DNA of 64,000 bases, taken from Maribacter polysiphoniae. Its GTDB lineage: Bacteria > Bacteroidota > Bacteroidia > Flavobacteriales > Flavobacteriaceae. The number at the start of each line of letters is the position of its first letter. The first letter of the stretch is position 1. A program made the translations under genes and the position numbers. The notes under the pieces were generated by a model that saw only the letters and a program-made list of their open reading frames with translations, was not told where the DNA came from and did no database searches. Below are positions 15,981-25,024 of the stretch, piece after piece. The stretch is taken from positions 1-64,000 of the forward strand of contig NZ_QGGQ01000004.1 in the NCBI RefSeq assembly GCF_003148665.1, read 5' to 3'.

Positions 15981-16406
15981 ATGAAAACCAGAACCTTTTC
16001 TATAACAAGATTTTTGACATTACTGATTTTTCTATTTCTTACCCCTGCCCTTTGTGCCCAGTCATTTTATGCGTTGAAAATAGATCGGAAGATTCGATTT
16101 AAGGCTGCGGATATAACAGCTAAATATCAACCCAGATTGGTTATGGGTCCTGAACAGGCTTTGGATTTTCAATCTACGGTCGCCCGTTTCCTGGTAAAGA
16201 AAAAAGCCGTGGAAGAGGATCAAACCCTTTCCCCAATGGCCAAATATGAATTATTGAAACAACTATCGAGTCGTGAAACCTCAGCAATGGCCGATGTGCT
16301 TGAGTCCTATCGTTGGCAAGAGTATATGCGTATCAAAAGTGAGATCCAACCCATACCTAAACCCGAGAAGGCCATAGCGCTGGAGGATGCCATTGTCATT
16401 CACTGA
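15981..16406 (+). CDS. Small periplasmic helical protein (paralogue of 6459-6806)
   Basis: A 141-residue protein with a signal peptide (LTLLIFLFLTPALCA, cleavage near residue 26). The mature helical part shares the motif order of the gene at 6459-6806: KYQPRLVMGPEQALDFQSTV, FLVKKKAVEED, LLKQLSSRETSAMADVLES, IKSEIQP. It adds a short Pro/Ala-rich tail. Function is unknown. It has its own promoter and converges on ung. Confidence 0.7.
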   Translation: MKTRTFSITRFLTLLIFLFLTPALCAQSFYALKIDRKIRFKAADITAKYQPRLVMGPEQALDFQSTVARFLVKKKAVEEDQTLSPMAKYELLKQLSSRETSAMADVLESYRWQEYMRIKSEIQPIPKPEKAIALEDAIVIH

Positions 16407-16425
16407 CAGTACCCTAACCATACAT

Positions 16426-17091
16426 TTACCAATCAATTGGGGTTTTACCCATTTGCTGCAAGAGTGCATTGGTCGCACTAAAATGCTTATTGCCAAACCA
16501 GTATCCGCGATTGGCACTCAATGGGGATGGGTGTCCCGAAGTTAATATATGATGCTTGTTTGCATCAATCAATTTGATTTTTTTTTTGGCATATCCGCCC
16601 CAAAGTAAAAAAACAATTCCTTCCCGCTCCTTGGAAATTGTCTTTATGACGCTATCCGTAAAGGTCTCCCAGCCTTTTCTTTGATGGCTTCCTGCTTCAT
16701 GTGCCCTTACGGTCAAAGTAGCATTTAAAAGCAATACACCATGGTCGGCCCAGCGTTCCAGGTTACCACTTTTGGGATAAGGCTTCCCCAAATCGGTTTC
16801 GATTTCCTTAAAGATATTGATCAATGATGGGGGATGCGGTATGCCATCCGTTACGGAAAAACAGAGTCCATTGGCCTGGTTTGGACCATGATAAGGGTCC
16901 TGCCCAATAATGACCACTTTGGTCTTTTCAAACGGACTATGGTCAAAGGCGGCGAAGATCTGTTTGCCCGGTGGGTAACAGGTATGCTCTTGATACTCTT
17001 TTTTGACAAAATCAACCAACCCCTTAAAATAAGGTTGGTCAAATTCGTTTGCAAGTGGCTGTTTCCAGCTATCGTGGATATCGACGGTCAA
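16426..17091 (-). CDS. ung: Uracil-DNA glycosylase
   Basis: A 221-residue protein, normal length for family-1 UDG. Catalytic motif A is VVIIGQDPYHGPNQANGLCF (water-activating Asp in GQDPYH), the uracil-site NATLTVRAHEAGSH follows, and the leucine-loop motif is HPSPLSANRGYWFGNKHFS. It removes uracil from DNA, the first step of base-excision repair. The start appears to be TTG at 17091, since upstream ATGs are out of frame. Confidence 0.96.
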   Translation of the reverse strand: MTVDIHDSWKQPLANEFDQPYFKGLVDFVKKEYQEHTCYPPGKQIFAAFDHSPFEKTKVVIIGQDPYHGPNQANGLCFSVTDGIPHPPSLINIFKEIETDLGKPYPKSGNLERWADHGVLLLNATLTVRAHEAGSHQRKGWETFTDSVIKTISKEREGIVFLLWGGYAKKKIKLIDANKHHILTSGHPSPLSANRGYWFGNKHFSATNALLQQMGKTPIDW

Positions 17092-17259
17092 AATGGATGT
17101 TTTTTCATGATTTCGACCACAAAAATAATCATCCCGGACTTTAATCCTTGCATTTATAGTGAATCTTCCGTTTACGTGCGCAGATTACACCCACTACACG
17201 TGAAGTCTTACGTAATCACACACCTAAAATAGGCCCTACACCTGCGCTTGGACAACAGG

Positions 17260-18309
17260 TTATTTCGACAATTGCCGGTTTAGGTTTTCTTGCTGCCTTA
17301 CACGATATTTTAGGGTGTTCAAATAACTGAGCGCATCGTTTATTTCGTAATCGGTATAGGATTTTGAGGCCCATTGTATGGCGGATTCCAAATCCCCGTT
17401 GATTTCATTGCTTATGGCCATATTATAACAGGCACGTCCGGCCACCTTCCTGTCTTTATTGGAGGTTTCCAACTGCCAAAGTTCAGCGGCACCCTCCCAA
17501 TCCCCAGCTTGGGCCCTTCGTTGTGCCATTTTAAAATTATCGGTTCCCCTAACGAAATAGTCCCGGTTAACGCGATGTTTATAGGGCAGTATACGCTGGG
17601 CGTAGTCCTTACCCATATATGTACTTGTGCCCAAAACCGCTTCCTTTCTGCCCATAATAGCTTCATAGGCCTTAACGGGATTGATCCCTTTTCCCACAGA
17701 AACCACGGGATCGTTATAAACCAACTCATCGGCAATGCGACGGCTATAGGGATCATAGATACGCCATCCGTTCTTAACCAAGGTATTCAAGGTCAATTCA
17801 TGGGCAGGTACCGATGCCTTTATCCCCAGATCATTGGGCAATTGCATGGTCGTCATCTTATAGGTCACTTTGGTATCGGTATCGTAAAATGCCAGTGAAA
17901 ATATGGCGTCTACCTTATATTGCTCGCACAGCGATTCTATTTCCGCCCAGTCCAAAGGCGCTGGAAATACACTCAGACCTTTCTGTAACCGGGATTCATT
18001 TTCAATGATCACGACCTCCTGAAGGTTCCGGTTTTGTTCTAGGTTTTCCTTTAAGGACAGAACAGCCGCTTTAGAACCTTCCTCATCGAGATGTAGTCCT
18101 TCAGCGGATAATAGTTTATCGACCTGATCGGCGATCTTATTTCCCTCAGCAGGCAGACTGCGGTTGATAATACCGATTCGGGTTACATCCTTTGAAAGGG
18201 TTACGGGGGCCGGTTCAACGGCACTCATGGTCAAATTGTTCGTTGCACTGCAGCCTACAAAAAGTAAGGCGAGTAACGCAATTGCAGCAATGGGGTTACG
18301 ACTTGTCAT
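17260..18309 (-). CDS. DUF6340-type lipoprotein with TPR-like C-terminus
   Basis: A 349-residue lipoprotein (LLALLFVGC, Cys at residue 20). The N-terminal part has RIGIINRSLPAEGNKIADQVD and an FSLAFYDTDTKVTYKM strand, as in the DUF6340 family of Bacteroidota. The C-terminal part (about 260-345) is helical with repeat-like units (AQRRAQAGDWEGAAELWQLE, ACYNMAISNEINGDLESAIQ), typical of tetratricopeptide repeats. It is probably an envelope scaffold; exact role unknown. Divergent from mutS2. Confidence 0.8.
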   Translation of the reverse strand: MTSRNPIAAIALLALLFVGCSATNNLTMSAVEPAPVTLSKDVTRIGIINRSLPAEGNKIADQVDKLLSAEGLHLDEEGSKAAVLSLKENLEQNRNLQEVVIIENESRLQKGLSVFPAPLDWAEIESLCEQYKVDAIFSLAFYDTDTKVTYKMTTMQLPNDLGIKASVPAHELTLNTLVKNGWRIYDPYSRRIADELVYNDPVVSVGKGINPVKAYEAIMGRKEAVLGTSTYMGKDYAQRILPYKHRVNRDYFVRGTDNFKMAQRRAQAGDWEGAAELWQLETSNKDRKVAGRACYNMAISNEINGDLESAIQWASKSYTDYEINDALSYLNTLKYRVRQQENLNRQLSK

Positions 18310-18456
18310 TGGGATAGATTTTGTTTACAACGTGAAAAGGATCGTTTATCGTATGTAAAAGCGGCATTATTAATTCTCCAGGAAGCAACAAAACGGAAAG
18401 AAAATCACGGTTGTGGGTTATGGATTTCAAAAGTTCGCCATATCATCCCTAAATCA

Positions 18457-18464
18457 TACCTTTG
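18457..18464 (+). promoter_or_regulatory. Promoter -7 box of mutS2
   Basis: TACCTTTG lies 20 bp before the ATG of mutS2. The -33 element is weak (GTTC near 18433). Confidence 0.45.
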
Positions 18465-18484
18465 CAATCGATTTATAAAGGCAA

Positions 18485-20656
18485 ATGGGTACGATTCATA
18501 CAAAAACACTTCAAGATTTAGAATTCGATACGGTATTGAAACAGCTTTCCGTACGCTGCACTACCGAGTTGGGTAAACAGAGGGCTTTGGACATTGCCCC
18601 ATTACCCGATGCGGAAGACATACATCGCCAACTGGGACAGACCTCTGAGTATTTATCTTCCCTGATCAGTGACAATCGCATTCCCAACCATGGGTTTGAC
18701 AGTATAGACGGAGACCTGAAATTGCTCAAAATCGAAAACACCACCTTGGAAATCAGCGGTTTTCGACGTATTGGAAACATTTGCAAGACCGTTGCCGACC
18801 ATAAAAAGTTCTTTAAGAAATTCAAGGAGTATTTCCCTTTGTTATTCGAGGCTACGGAAGAAATCCAACTAAATACCGAAATACCGGCACATATTGATTC
18901 CGTTATCGACCGTTTTGGGGAGATCAAGGACAATGCCTCCGATAAATTATTGGGCATACGCCAAGAAATCAATGAGGTAAAAGGAAAGATCAACCAAAGT
19001 TTCGCTTCGGCATTGAACACCTATAAAACTTCCGATTATTTGGATGACATTCGGGAGTCGGTCGTTGAGAACCGTCGGGTTTTGGCGGTAAAGGCGATGT
19101 ATCGCAAGAAAGTGAAAGGTACGGTTATGGGGTCCTCCAAAACCGGTAGTATCGTCTATATAGAACCAGAGGCCTCCTTGCGATACAGTAGGCAACTGAA
19201 CAATCTCGAATTCGATGAACGTGAGGAAGTACAGCGGATCCTTAATGAACTAACGGGGCGCATTCGGCCCTTTGCCCCTTTCTTAAGCGATTATCAAGAA
19301 TACTTGGCCCATATGGATATTACCGCGGGCAAAGCAAAGTACGCCTCGGAAATGAACGCCATACTGCCTAAAATCAGTGAAGAGCGTAAGATGTTCTTAA
19401 GGGATGCCTACCATCCCCTACTTTTCCTGAGCAATAAATTGAAGCGGGCGAAAACGTATCCGCAAACCATAGAATTACAACCAGACAACCGGATCATCGT
19501 TATTTCGGGTCCCAATGCCGGGGGTAAGAGTATCACCCTAAAGACCATTGGCTTGCTACAGGTCATGTTGCAAAGCGGTTTTTTGGTCCCTGTGCACGAA
19601 CGCTCGTCCATGTGCCTGTTCAAAAAGGTCCTTACGGATATCGGGGACAACCAATCCATCGAAAACCATTTGAGTACCTATAGCTATCGGCTAAAGAACA
19701 TGAACAACTTCTTACGGAAATGCAATAGCAAGACCTTATTCCTAATCGATGAATTCGGGACCGGGAGTGATCCTGAGTTGGGAGGGGCCTTGGCCGAGGC
19801 CTTCTTGGAGGTGTTCTATGAGCGGGGAGCCTATGGTGTGATTACCACCCACTACGCCAATTTAAAGGCCCTGGCCAATGAATTGCCGCATTGTACGAAT
19901 GCGAACATGCTCTTTAATTCGAAAACCTTGGAACCCACCTTCCAATTGGTCTTGGGACAAGCGGGTAGTTCGTTCACTTTTGAGGTGGCACAAAAGAACG
20001 GCATCCCCTACTCGCTCATCAACAAGGCAAAGAAGAAGATAGAGCGCGGAAAAGTACGCTTTGATGCCACCATAGCCAAATTACAGAAAGAACGCAGCAA
20101 AATGGCTGAAACAGGCTCAAAACTGCATGAGGAGGAGTTAAAGGCAAGGGAAGAAGCCCGTCGACTTGAAACCCTGAACTCCAAGATCAAATCAAAACTG
20201 GAGAATTATCAGGAATTGTACGACCACAACCAACGAATGATCTATTTGGGAAATAAGGTGAATACCGCTGCAGAGCACTATTTCCACGATAAGAAAAAAC
20301 GGGTGTTGGTTTCTGAATTGTTGCGCATTGTGGAGACCGAGAACAGTAAACGCAAGAAGAAGCCCGTCAAGGAAGTCAAAGCAGCACGGGCCAAGAAAGT
20401 CCAAGTGGCCCAGGAAGTAGAAAAAGAAGTCAAGGTTATACGCGAAAAAAAGAAAGTAGCGAAAAAGAAAGCGGTCATTGCCGAAAAGAACAAGCCGCGC
20501 CCGGTTTTCAAGATCGGTGACCGGGTCAGAATGATAGACGGAAAGGCCGTTGGCAGTATCGATAACCTGGAAAAGAACAAAGCATTTGTAAACTATGGCC
20601 TGTTCACCACCAATGTAAGCGTGGATCAGTTGGAATTGGTGGAGGCTAGGAAGTAA
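18485..20656 (+). CDS. mutS2: MutS2 family protein without Smr domain
   Basis: A 723-residue protein. The core and clamp region (1-300) contains LGIRQEINEVKGKI and GSSKTGSIVYIEPEASLRY, hallmarks of MutS2 rather than MutS. The ATPase has Walker A GPNAGGKSITLKTIGL (about residue 344), an LTDIGDNQSIENHLSTYSYR signature and Walker B LFLIDEFGTGSDPELGG, then VITTHYANLKALA. After a coiled coil and a Lys/Glu-rich linker (about 610-665) the protein ends in a small beta domain (FKIGDRVRMIDGKAVGSIDN). The C-terminal Smr nuclease domain of Firmicutes MutS2 is absent. Bacterial MutS2 proteins act on branched DNA or on collided ribosomes; which applies here is open. Confidence 0.92.
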   Translation: MGTIHTKTLQDLEFDTVLKQLSVRCTTELGKQRALDIAPLPDAEDIHRQLGQTSEYLSSLISDNRIPNHGFDSIDGDLKLLKIENTTLEISGFRRIGNICKTVADHKKFFKKFKEYFPLLFEATEEIQLNTEIPAHIDSVIDRFGEIKDNASDKLLGIRQEINEVKGKINQSFASALNTYKTSDYLDDIRESVVENRRVLAVKAMYRKKVKGTVMGSSKTGSIVYIEPEASLRYSRQLNNLEFDEREEVQRILNELTGRIRPFAPFLSDYQEYLAHMDITAGKAKYASEMNAILPKISEERKMFLRDAYHPLLFLSNKLKRAKTYPQTIELQPDNRIIVISGPNAGGKSITLKTIGLLQVMLQSGFLVPVHERSSMCLFKKVLTDIGDNQSIENHLSTYSYRLKNMNNFLRKCNSKTLFLIDEFGTGSDPELGGALAEAFLEVFYERGAYGVITTHYANLKALANELPHCTNANMLFNSKTLEPTFQLVLGQAGSSFTFEVAQKNGIPYSLINKAKKKIERGKVRFDATIAKLQKERSKMAETGSKLHEEELKAREEARRLETLNSKIKSKLENYQELYDHNQRMIYLGNKVNTAAEHYFHDKKKRVLVSELLRIVETENSKRKKKPVKEVKAARAKKVQVAQEVEKEVKVIREKKKVAKKKAVIAEKNKPRPVFKIGDRVRMIDGKAVGSIDNLEKNKAFVNYGLFTTNVSVDQLELVEARK

Positions 20657-20838
20657 GATCCCTTCTCCCCTATTTGAAATTGTATCAAAATTGATTATCA
20701 GCGGATTGCATCAAATCGTATATGATTTTTGAACTAAAAAACACACCCCTTGGATTACGGAATTGAAAACCATTTCCATTGAAAAGGTTATCCTTGTCTT
20801 TCCAAGGAATTGAAACACAAACGACAGTGAAATAAAAT

Positions 20839-21246
20839 ATGGAGGATCCTAAGAAAATAGTGCTTTTTGATGGCGTTTGTAATCTCTGCAATCGATCCAT
20901 CCAATTTATCATAAGACATGACAAAAAGGATGAATTCCGTTTTGCAACCCTTCAAGGTGACCTGGGAAAACAACTGGTGAAAGAGCGTCATATCGATACG
21001 GATACCGTAGATTCCATTATTCTTATTGAGCCTGGTGTGGCTTATTATACCAAGTCCACCGCAGCCTTGAAAATAGGGACTTCCTTTGGTGGCGCATGGA
21101 AACTGCTAACCGTACTGGAATTGATTCCCAGCAGCTTAAGTGATATCGTATACGATTTTGTTGCCCGTAACCGATACCAATGGTACGGCAAAATGGATGC
21201 CTGTATGATACCTACTCCAGAGCTAAAGGCCAAGTTTTTGGAATAA
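20839..21246 (+). CDS. DCC-family thiol-disulfide oxidoreductase-like protein (DUF393)
   Basis: A 135-residue protein whose N-terminus VLFDGVCNLCNRSIQFIIRH carries the D-x-x-C-x-x-C motif that defines the DCC/YuxK family, followed by FRFATLQGD. The C-terminal half has VYDFVARNRYQWYGK, also typical. It has a thioredoxin-like fold; the substrate is unknown. No signal peptide. It lies 182 bp after mutS2. Confidence 0.9.
   Translation: MEDPKKIVLFDGVCNLCNRSIQFIIRHDKKDEFRFATLQGDLGKQLVKERHIDTDTVDSIILIEPGVAYYTKSTAALKIGTSFGGAWKLLTVLELIPSSLSDIVYDFVARNRYQWYGKMDACMIPTPELKAKFLE
21145..21156. repeat. 12-bp palindrome ATCGTATACGAT
   Basis: One of three exact copies seen in the window (others at 14358-14369 and 22264-22275). 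One-mismatch relatives (ATCGTATATGAT) lie at 20715-20726 and 21450-21461. All three exact copies lie inside genes, in three different reading contexts. Confidence 0.6.
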
Positions 21247-21258
21247 TAGGATCCCTCC

Positions 21259-21375
21259 GTCATTTCGAAGGAGGAACGATTGGGAAATCCCAATACCCCG
21301 AGCCACGTCTAAATCATCAATCCACAAAGGTTTATGAAAATCAGGATGTGATTCCCCTCATACATTCGGAATGAC
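21259..21375. repeat. MITE-like intergenic repeat, copy 1
   Basis: A 117-bp unit starting GTCATTTCGAAGGAGGAACG and ending ATTCGGAATGAC. The ends form a 10-bp inverted pair (GTCATTTCGA versus TCGGAATGAC, one mismatch). The interior contains ACAAAGGTTTATGAAAATCA and GGATGTGATTCC, shared with the copies at 25 kb. Confidence 0.8.
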
Positions 21376-21380
21376 CCACC

Positions 21381-21430
21381 GTCATTTTAAAGGTGGACCG
21401 ACTGGGAAATCTTAATACCCGAGAGAAACC
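21381..21430. repeat. MITE-like intergenic repeat, truncated copy 2
   Basis: Starts GTCATTTTAAAGGTGGACCG then ACTGGGAAATCTTAATACCC and then diverges. It is joined head-to-tail to copy 1 by CCACC. Confidence 0.65.
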
Positions 21431-21622
21431 TTTACTTCCCCAACAACAAATCGTATATGATTATTGGTCCAGTTAAATGAAATACCATTGATTTACCATG
21501 ACCATATACATCTTCCCTAACCCAAAATACACTTTTCCTCATCCCTTGCCCCCGCTCACGCATCGGTGGTTTCCTAATTGTCTTTCAAGAAGGACCTTAG
21601 AAAAACTTTAAAATCCAACACA

Positions 21623-23659
21623 ATGAAAAAATTAGTACTTCTCCTGTTTCTACTACCCATCCTATTCTACGGGAACGATAAAAAAATACCGACTAAGATC
21701 AAAGAAGTCACCGTATTCCTGAACGGTGCCCAAATAACACGAGTGGCACAGGTACAGCTTACCCCTGGAACGAGTGAATTTACGCTAATCGGACTCTCCC
21801 CCAAAGTCGATGAAAGCAGCATACAGATTTCAGGGTTAAAGTCGACCTCTATCCTATCCATGCAATTTGACATTGATTATTTATCCCCATCAGAAGACAA
21901 TCCGCAAATAACAAAACTTCAAAAAGTAATCGATGGGCACGAACATCAAATTGCGTTACTAAAAAACAATATCTCCGGGTTCGAGGAAGAACAGAAGGTC
22001 ATCAATGCCAATAGATTGATCGGTGGAAACAACACCGCATTGGATTTGGACCGGATCAAACAGATAAGCTCGTATTACCGTGAGCGGATAATAGCCATTA
22101 AGAATGAAATACTGCAAGCCAATCAAGCCATAGAGCTGTTGAACCTCGAACTTGAGAAATATCACAAACAATTGGTCGAAATCAATAACACCCCTATCAA
22201 GGAACAAGGCGTAATACGCCTAAAAATAGACGCTCCAGCCACAACAACATTACCACTTCAAATATCGTATACGATTAAGGATGCCGGATGGATACCGAAT
22301 TATGACATAAAATCAAGTCAATTGGACGCTCCATTGCGACTAACCTATAAAGCCCATGTGTACCAGAAAACGGGGGTGGACTGGAATGACGTCAAAATCA
22401 GTCTCTCCACTGGAAATCCATCTTTGAATATCGTCAAACCGAATATGGCCCCAAAGTACCTCAACTTTGTAAACCTTAATGCAGCGCGACATCGGGGACC
22501 TATTAAAAAACAAAAGTATTTTTATAACCCCACGATCAAAGAAGTCATGGGGCAGGTCACAGACGCATCGGGAATGCCCCTACCCGGAGCGAATGTAATG
22601 ATCAAAGGAACCTCCTTGGGTACCCTGACCGATTTTGATGGCAATTATTCGTTGGAAGTCCCCAACGGAAAGGAATTGGAAATTACATACCTAGGGTTCA
22701 CCAGTTTCGAAATACCTATCTATAGTTCGATCATTAATTGCCGTTTAGAGGAAGATGTACAAGCCCTTGATGAAGTGGTGGTAACAGGTTATGGTTTATC
22801 GGGGTCTTCATCCGGGGTAAGGATTAGGGGCCTATCGAGCAATTCAAGCCATACGAAAACCCCTGTACCCGTCACCCCACTATATATTATCGACGGAGTG
22901 CCTGTTGATGGCTTTATTGAGGGGGATTTGGATGACAACGAAATTCAATCCATCGACATCCTGAAAGGAGACAATGCCATCAGCTTATATGGTCATCGCG
23001 GAAATCATGGTGTTATTGTCATCACCACAAAGAAAAGCACTGTGGATATAGGGGCCATAAATACGAAGTTCGTCATCAAGAAACCTTATTCCCTTCCCTC
23101 AAATGGGGACATAACGGCCATTGAACTGAATACTTTTGAATTAAAGGCCGAATACGGGTATTTTGCCGCTCCCGTCCTCAATGAAAATGTTTTCATGACC
23201 GCAACCGTTACGGACTGGGAACAACATAACATGTTGCCGGGAGAGGCCAACGTTTATTTCGAGGGGAGGCTTGCCGGAAAAACAACGATTGATCCGTATA
23301 CGACGGACAAGGAAATCACCTTATCCTTGGGCATTGATCCCGACATCACCGTGACCCGTTCGCAGGATCGGAATTTTAAAAGTAGATCTTTCACAGGGAG
23401 CAATCGAATCCTTGACAGAACTTACGAATTAGTGGTGAAAAACAACAAATCCACTCCCGTACAAATAAAACTGATGGATCGTGTGCCCTTATCCCAGAAC
23501 AAGGAAATAAAGGTTGATGACATACAATCGAACAATGCTTCCTTAAATGCTAAAAAAGGCTTATTGACTTGGGAGCTTCAATTAGCTCCAAAACAAAGCA
23601 CAACGGAAACTTTTTCCTTCAAGGTAAAATACCCAAAATACAAGTCCATTTCGATTTAA
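21623..23659 (+). CDS. DUF4139-family (MuiA-like) protein with inserted carboxypeptidase-regulatory and TonB-plug domains
   Basis: Starting at ATG 21623, 678 residues with a signal peptide (KKLVLLLFLLPILFYG). Residues 22-125 are the DUF4140-like N-terminal domain (IKEVTVFLNGAQITRVAQVQ), followed by a coiled coil (about 95-190). The DUF4139 domain begins at about 200 (ISYTIKDAGWIPNYDI, GVDWNDVKISLSTGNP). It is interrupted at about 308-375 by a carboxypeptidase-regulatory-like domain (MGQVTDASGMPLPGANVMIK, DFDGNYSLEV) and at about 382-473 by a TonB-plug-like domain (DEVVVTGYG, PLYIIDGVPVDG, IQSIDILKGDNAISLYG, GVIVITTKK). It resumes at about 490 to the end. The plug pieces are those of SusC-type receptors, yet there is no beta barrel. 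The protein is probably periplasmic. The longer frame from 21578 would spoil the signal peptide. Confidence 0.88.
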   Translation: MKKLVLLLFLLPILFYGNDKKIPTKIKEVTVFLNGAQITRVAQVQLTPGTSEFTLIGLSPKVDESSIQISGLKSTSILSMQFDIDYLSPSEDNPQITKLQKVIDGHEHQIALLKNNISGFEEEQKVINANRLIGGNNTALDLDRIKQISSYYRERIIAIKNEILQANQAIELLNLELEKYHKQLVEINNTPIKEQGVIRLKIDAPATTTLPLQISYTIKDAGWIPNYDIKSSQLDAPLRLTYKAHVYQKTGVDWNDVKISLSTGNPSLNIVKPNMAPKYLNFVNLNAARHRGPIKKQKYFYNPTIKEVMGQVTDASGMPLPGANVMIKGTSLGTLTDFDGNYSLEVPNGKELEITYLGFTSFEIPIYSSIINCRLEEDVQALDEVVVTGYGLSGSSSGVRIRGLSSNSSHTKTPVPVTPLYIIDGVPVDGFIEGDLDDNEIQSIDILKGDNAISLYGHRGNHGVIVITTKKSTVDIGAINTKFVIKKPYSLPSNGDITAIELNTFELKAEYGYFAAPVLNENVFMTATVTDWEQHNMLPGEANVYFEGRLAGKTTIDPYTTDKEITLSLGIDPDITVTRSQDRNFKSRSFTGSNRILDRTYELVVKNNKSTPVQIKLMDRVPLSQNKEIKVDDIQSNNASLNAKKGLLTWELQLAPKQSTTETFSFKVKYPKYKSISI

Positions 23660-23732
23660 TACCAGTTTTCATAAAGAAGTGTAAAAAGCCATGTTAATCG
23701 GAAGTGATCTACTAATTTTGCACCGCTCATCC

Positions 23733-23762
23733 GGGGTTCGTAAAAACACTTGTACGAACCCC
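23733..23762 (+). promoter_or_regulatory. Perfect hairpin upstream of the MscS-type gene
   Basis: GGGGTTCGTA and TACGAACCCC form a 10-bp perfect stem around a 10-nt loop, ending 14 bp before the ATG at 23777 and 12 bp after a TAATTTTG box (23713-23720). It would be part of the mRNA leader and could control translation. No T-run follows, so it is not a terminator. Confidence 0.55.
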
Positions 23763-23776
23763 AAAAATCAAAATTT

Positions 23777-25021
23777 ATGAAAAGGATATCACATTGGATT
23801 TTTGATTTTTTGGTGGATCATGGACTTTCCGATTCATGGGCAGGAACCATTAACATGCTCGCTTTATTATTGTTGGTATTCATTGTTCTTTTTGTAGTGG
23901 ACTTCTTTTTGCGAAAGATAATAGTAGGGGTCTTCAATCGCCTATCCAGTTCCTCTAAAACACATTTCGATGATTTATTGGTACACAACAAAGTCCCTAG
24001 GAACATTGCCCACATCATTCCCTTGGCACTTGCCTATAAGGCGATTCCAGCAATCTTTAGGGACTTCCCGAATGCAGAGCTGTTTTTCGTCAAGGCCATA
24101 GAGGTTTGTGGCATTATACTTTTCCTATGGATTGTTCGTAGTGTACTGCACACAGTAAAGGACTTTTTAAAGACCCTTGCAAGTTTAAGGGACAAGCCCA
24201 TAGACAGCTACATTCAGGTATTTATGATATTTGCATGGGCCATTGGATTGTTCTATGCTTTTTCGATTGTTTCAGGCATTGAGTTATGGAAATTCCTTAC
24301 CGCCTTGGGTACTGCATCAGCCGTGATCATCCTTATCTTCAAGGATACCATTTTAGGTTTTGTCGCCAGTATACAAGTCTCCATCAACGATATGGTACGT
24401 ATTGGGGATTGGATTACGTTTGAGAAATATGGGGCCGATGGGGATGTAATCGAAATAAACCTGGCCACGGTAAAAGTGCAGAATTTCGATAAGACCATTA
24501 CCACAATACCCACCTACGCCTTAATATCCGACTCCTTCAAGAACTGGAGGGGCATGGATGATTCCGGCGGAAGACGTATCAAAAGGGCCCTGATCATCAA
24601 ACAGGAAAGCATCAAATTTTTGACCAAGGAAAATATTGAGGCGCTTAAAAAGATTGAATTGATTCGTAATTATCTTGAAACCCGGGGTAAAGCCATTAAC
24701 ACCTTCAATAGTGAAAATGGAATAGACAAATCACTTTTGATCAATGGAAAAAACCTTACGAACGTGGGGGTTTTCAGAAAATACATCGACACGTATATCA
24801 ATCGTCATTCTGGGATAAACAAGGAGATGACCATTATGGTGCGTCATTTGAAACCCTCCCCACAAGGGTTACCCATAGAAATCTATGCCTTTAGTAGTGA
24901 TAAACGTTGGGCCAATTACGAATACATCATGGCTGATATTTTCGATCATCTATTAGCTGCCATTCCCTACTTTGAATTGGAAGGTTTTGAATTGCCCAGT
25001 AGCACTAATTTTAAGAAATAG
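23777..25021 (+). CDS. Mechanosensitive ion channel, MscS family
   Basis: Starting at ATG 23777, 414 residues. The N-terminal part has several membrane helices (about 20-45, 65-80, 90-115, 140-160). The conserved pore-lining and beta region follows: LTALGTASAVIILIFKDTIL, GFVASIQVSINDMVRIGDWI, then EINLATVKVQNFDKTITTIP. This is the YbdG-type variant with DWI and IPTY motifs and a long soluble C-terminus. It releases osmolytes under hypo-osmotic shock. An upstream TTG at 23750 lies inside the leader hairpin and is unlikely to be the start. Confidence 0.92.
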   Translation: MKRISHWIFDFLVDHGLSDSWAGTINMLALLLLVFIVLFVVDFFLRKIIVGVFNRLSSSSKTHFDDLLVHNKVPRNIAHIIPLALAYKAIPAIFRDFPNAELFFVKAIEVCGIILFLWIVRSVLHTVKDFLKTLASLRDKPIDSYIQVFMIFAWAIGLFYAFSIVSGIELWKFLTALGTASAVIILIFKDTILGFVASIQVSINDMVRIGDWITFEKYGADGDVIEINLATVKVQNFDKTITTIPTYALISDSFKNWRGMDDSGGRRIKRALIIKQESIKFLTKENIEALKKIELIRNYLETRGKAINTFNSENGIDKSLLINGKNLTNVGVFRKYIDTYINRHSGINKEMTIMVRHLKPSPQGLPIEIYAFSSDKRWANYEYIMADIFDHLLAAIPYFELEGFELPSSTNFKK

Positions 25022-25024
25022 GAA

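Larger units (their letters stand above)
21247..21622. other. Intergenic region with dispersed repeat copies
   Basis: No gene was seen. It contains one full copy of the MITE-like repeat (21259-21375), a truncated copy (from 21381) and an ATCGTATATGAT motif at 21450-21461. The leader of the DUF4139 composite gene forms the right end. Confidence 0.7.

Noticed and set aside
17374-17898. 174-codon frame opposite the DUF6340-type gene
   Set aside because: The opposite strand encodes a convincing lipoprotein with TPR-like units; the antisense frame shows no family.
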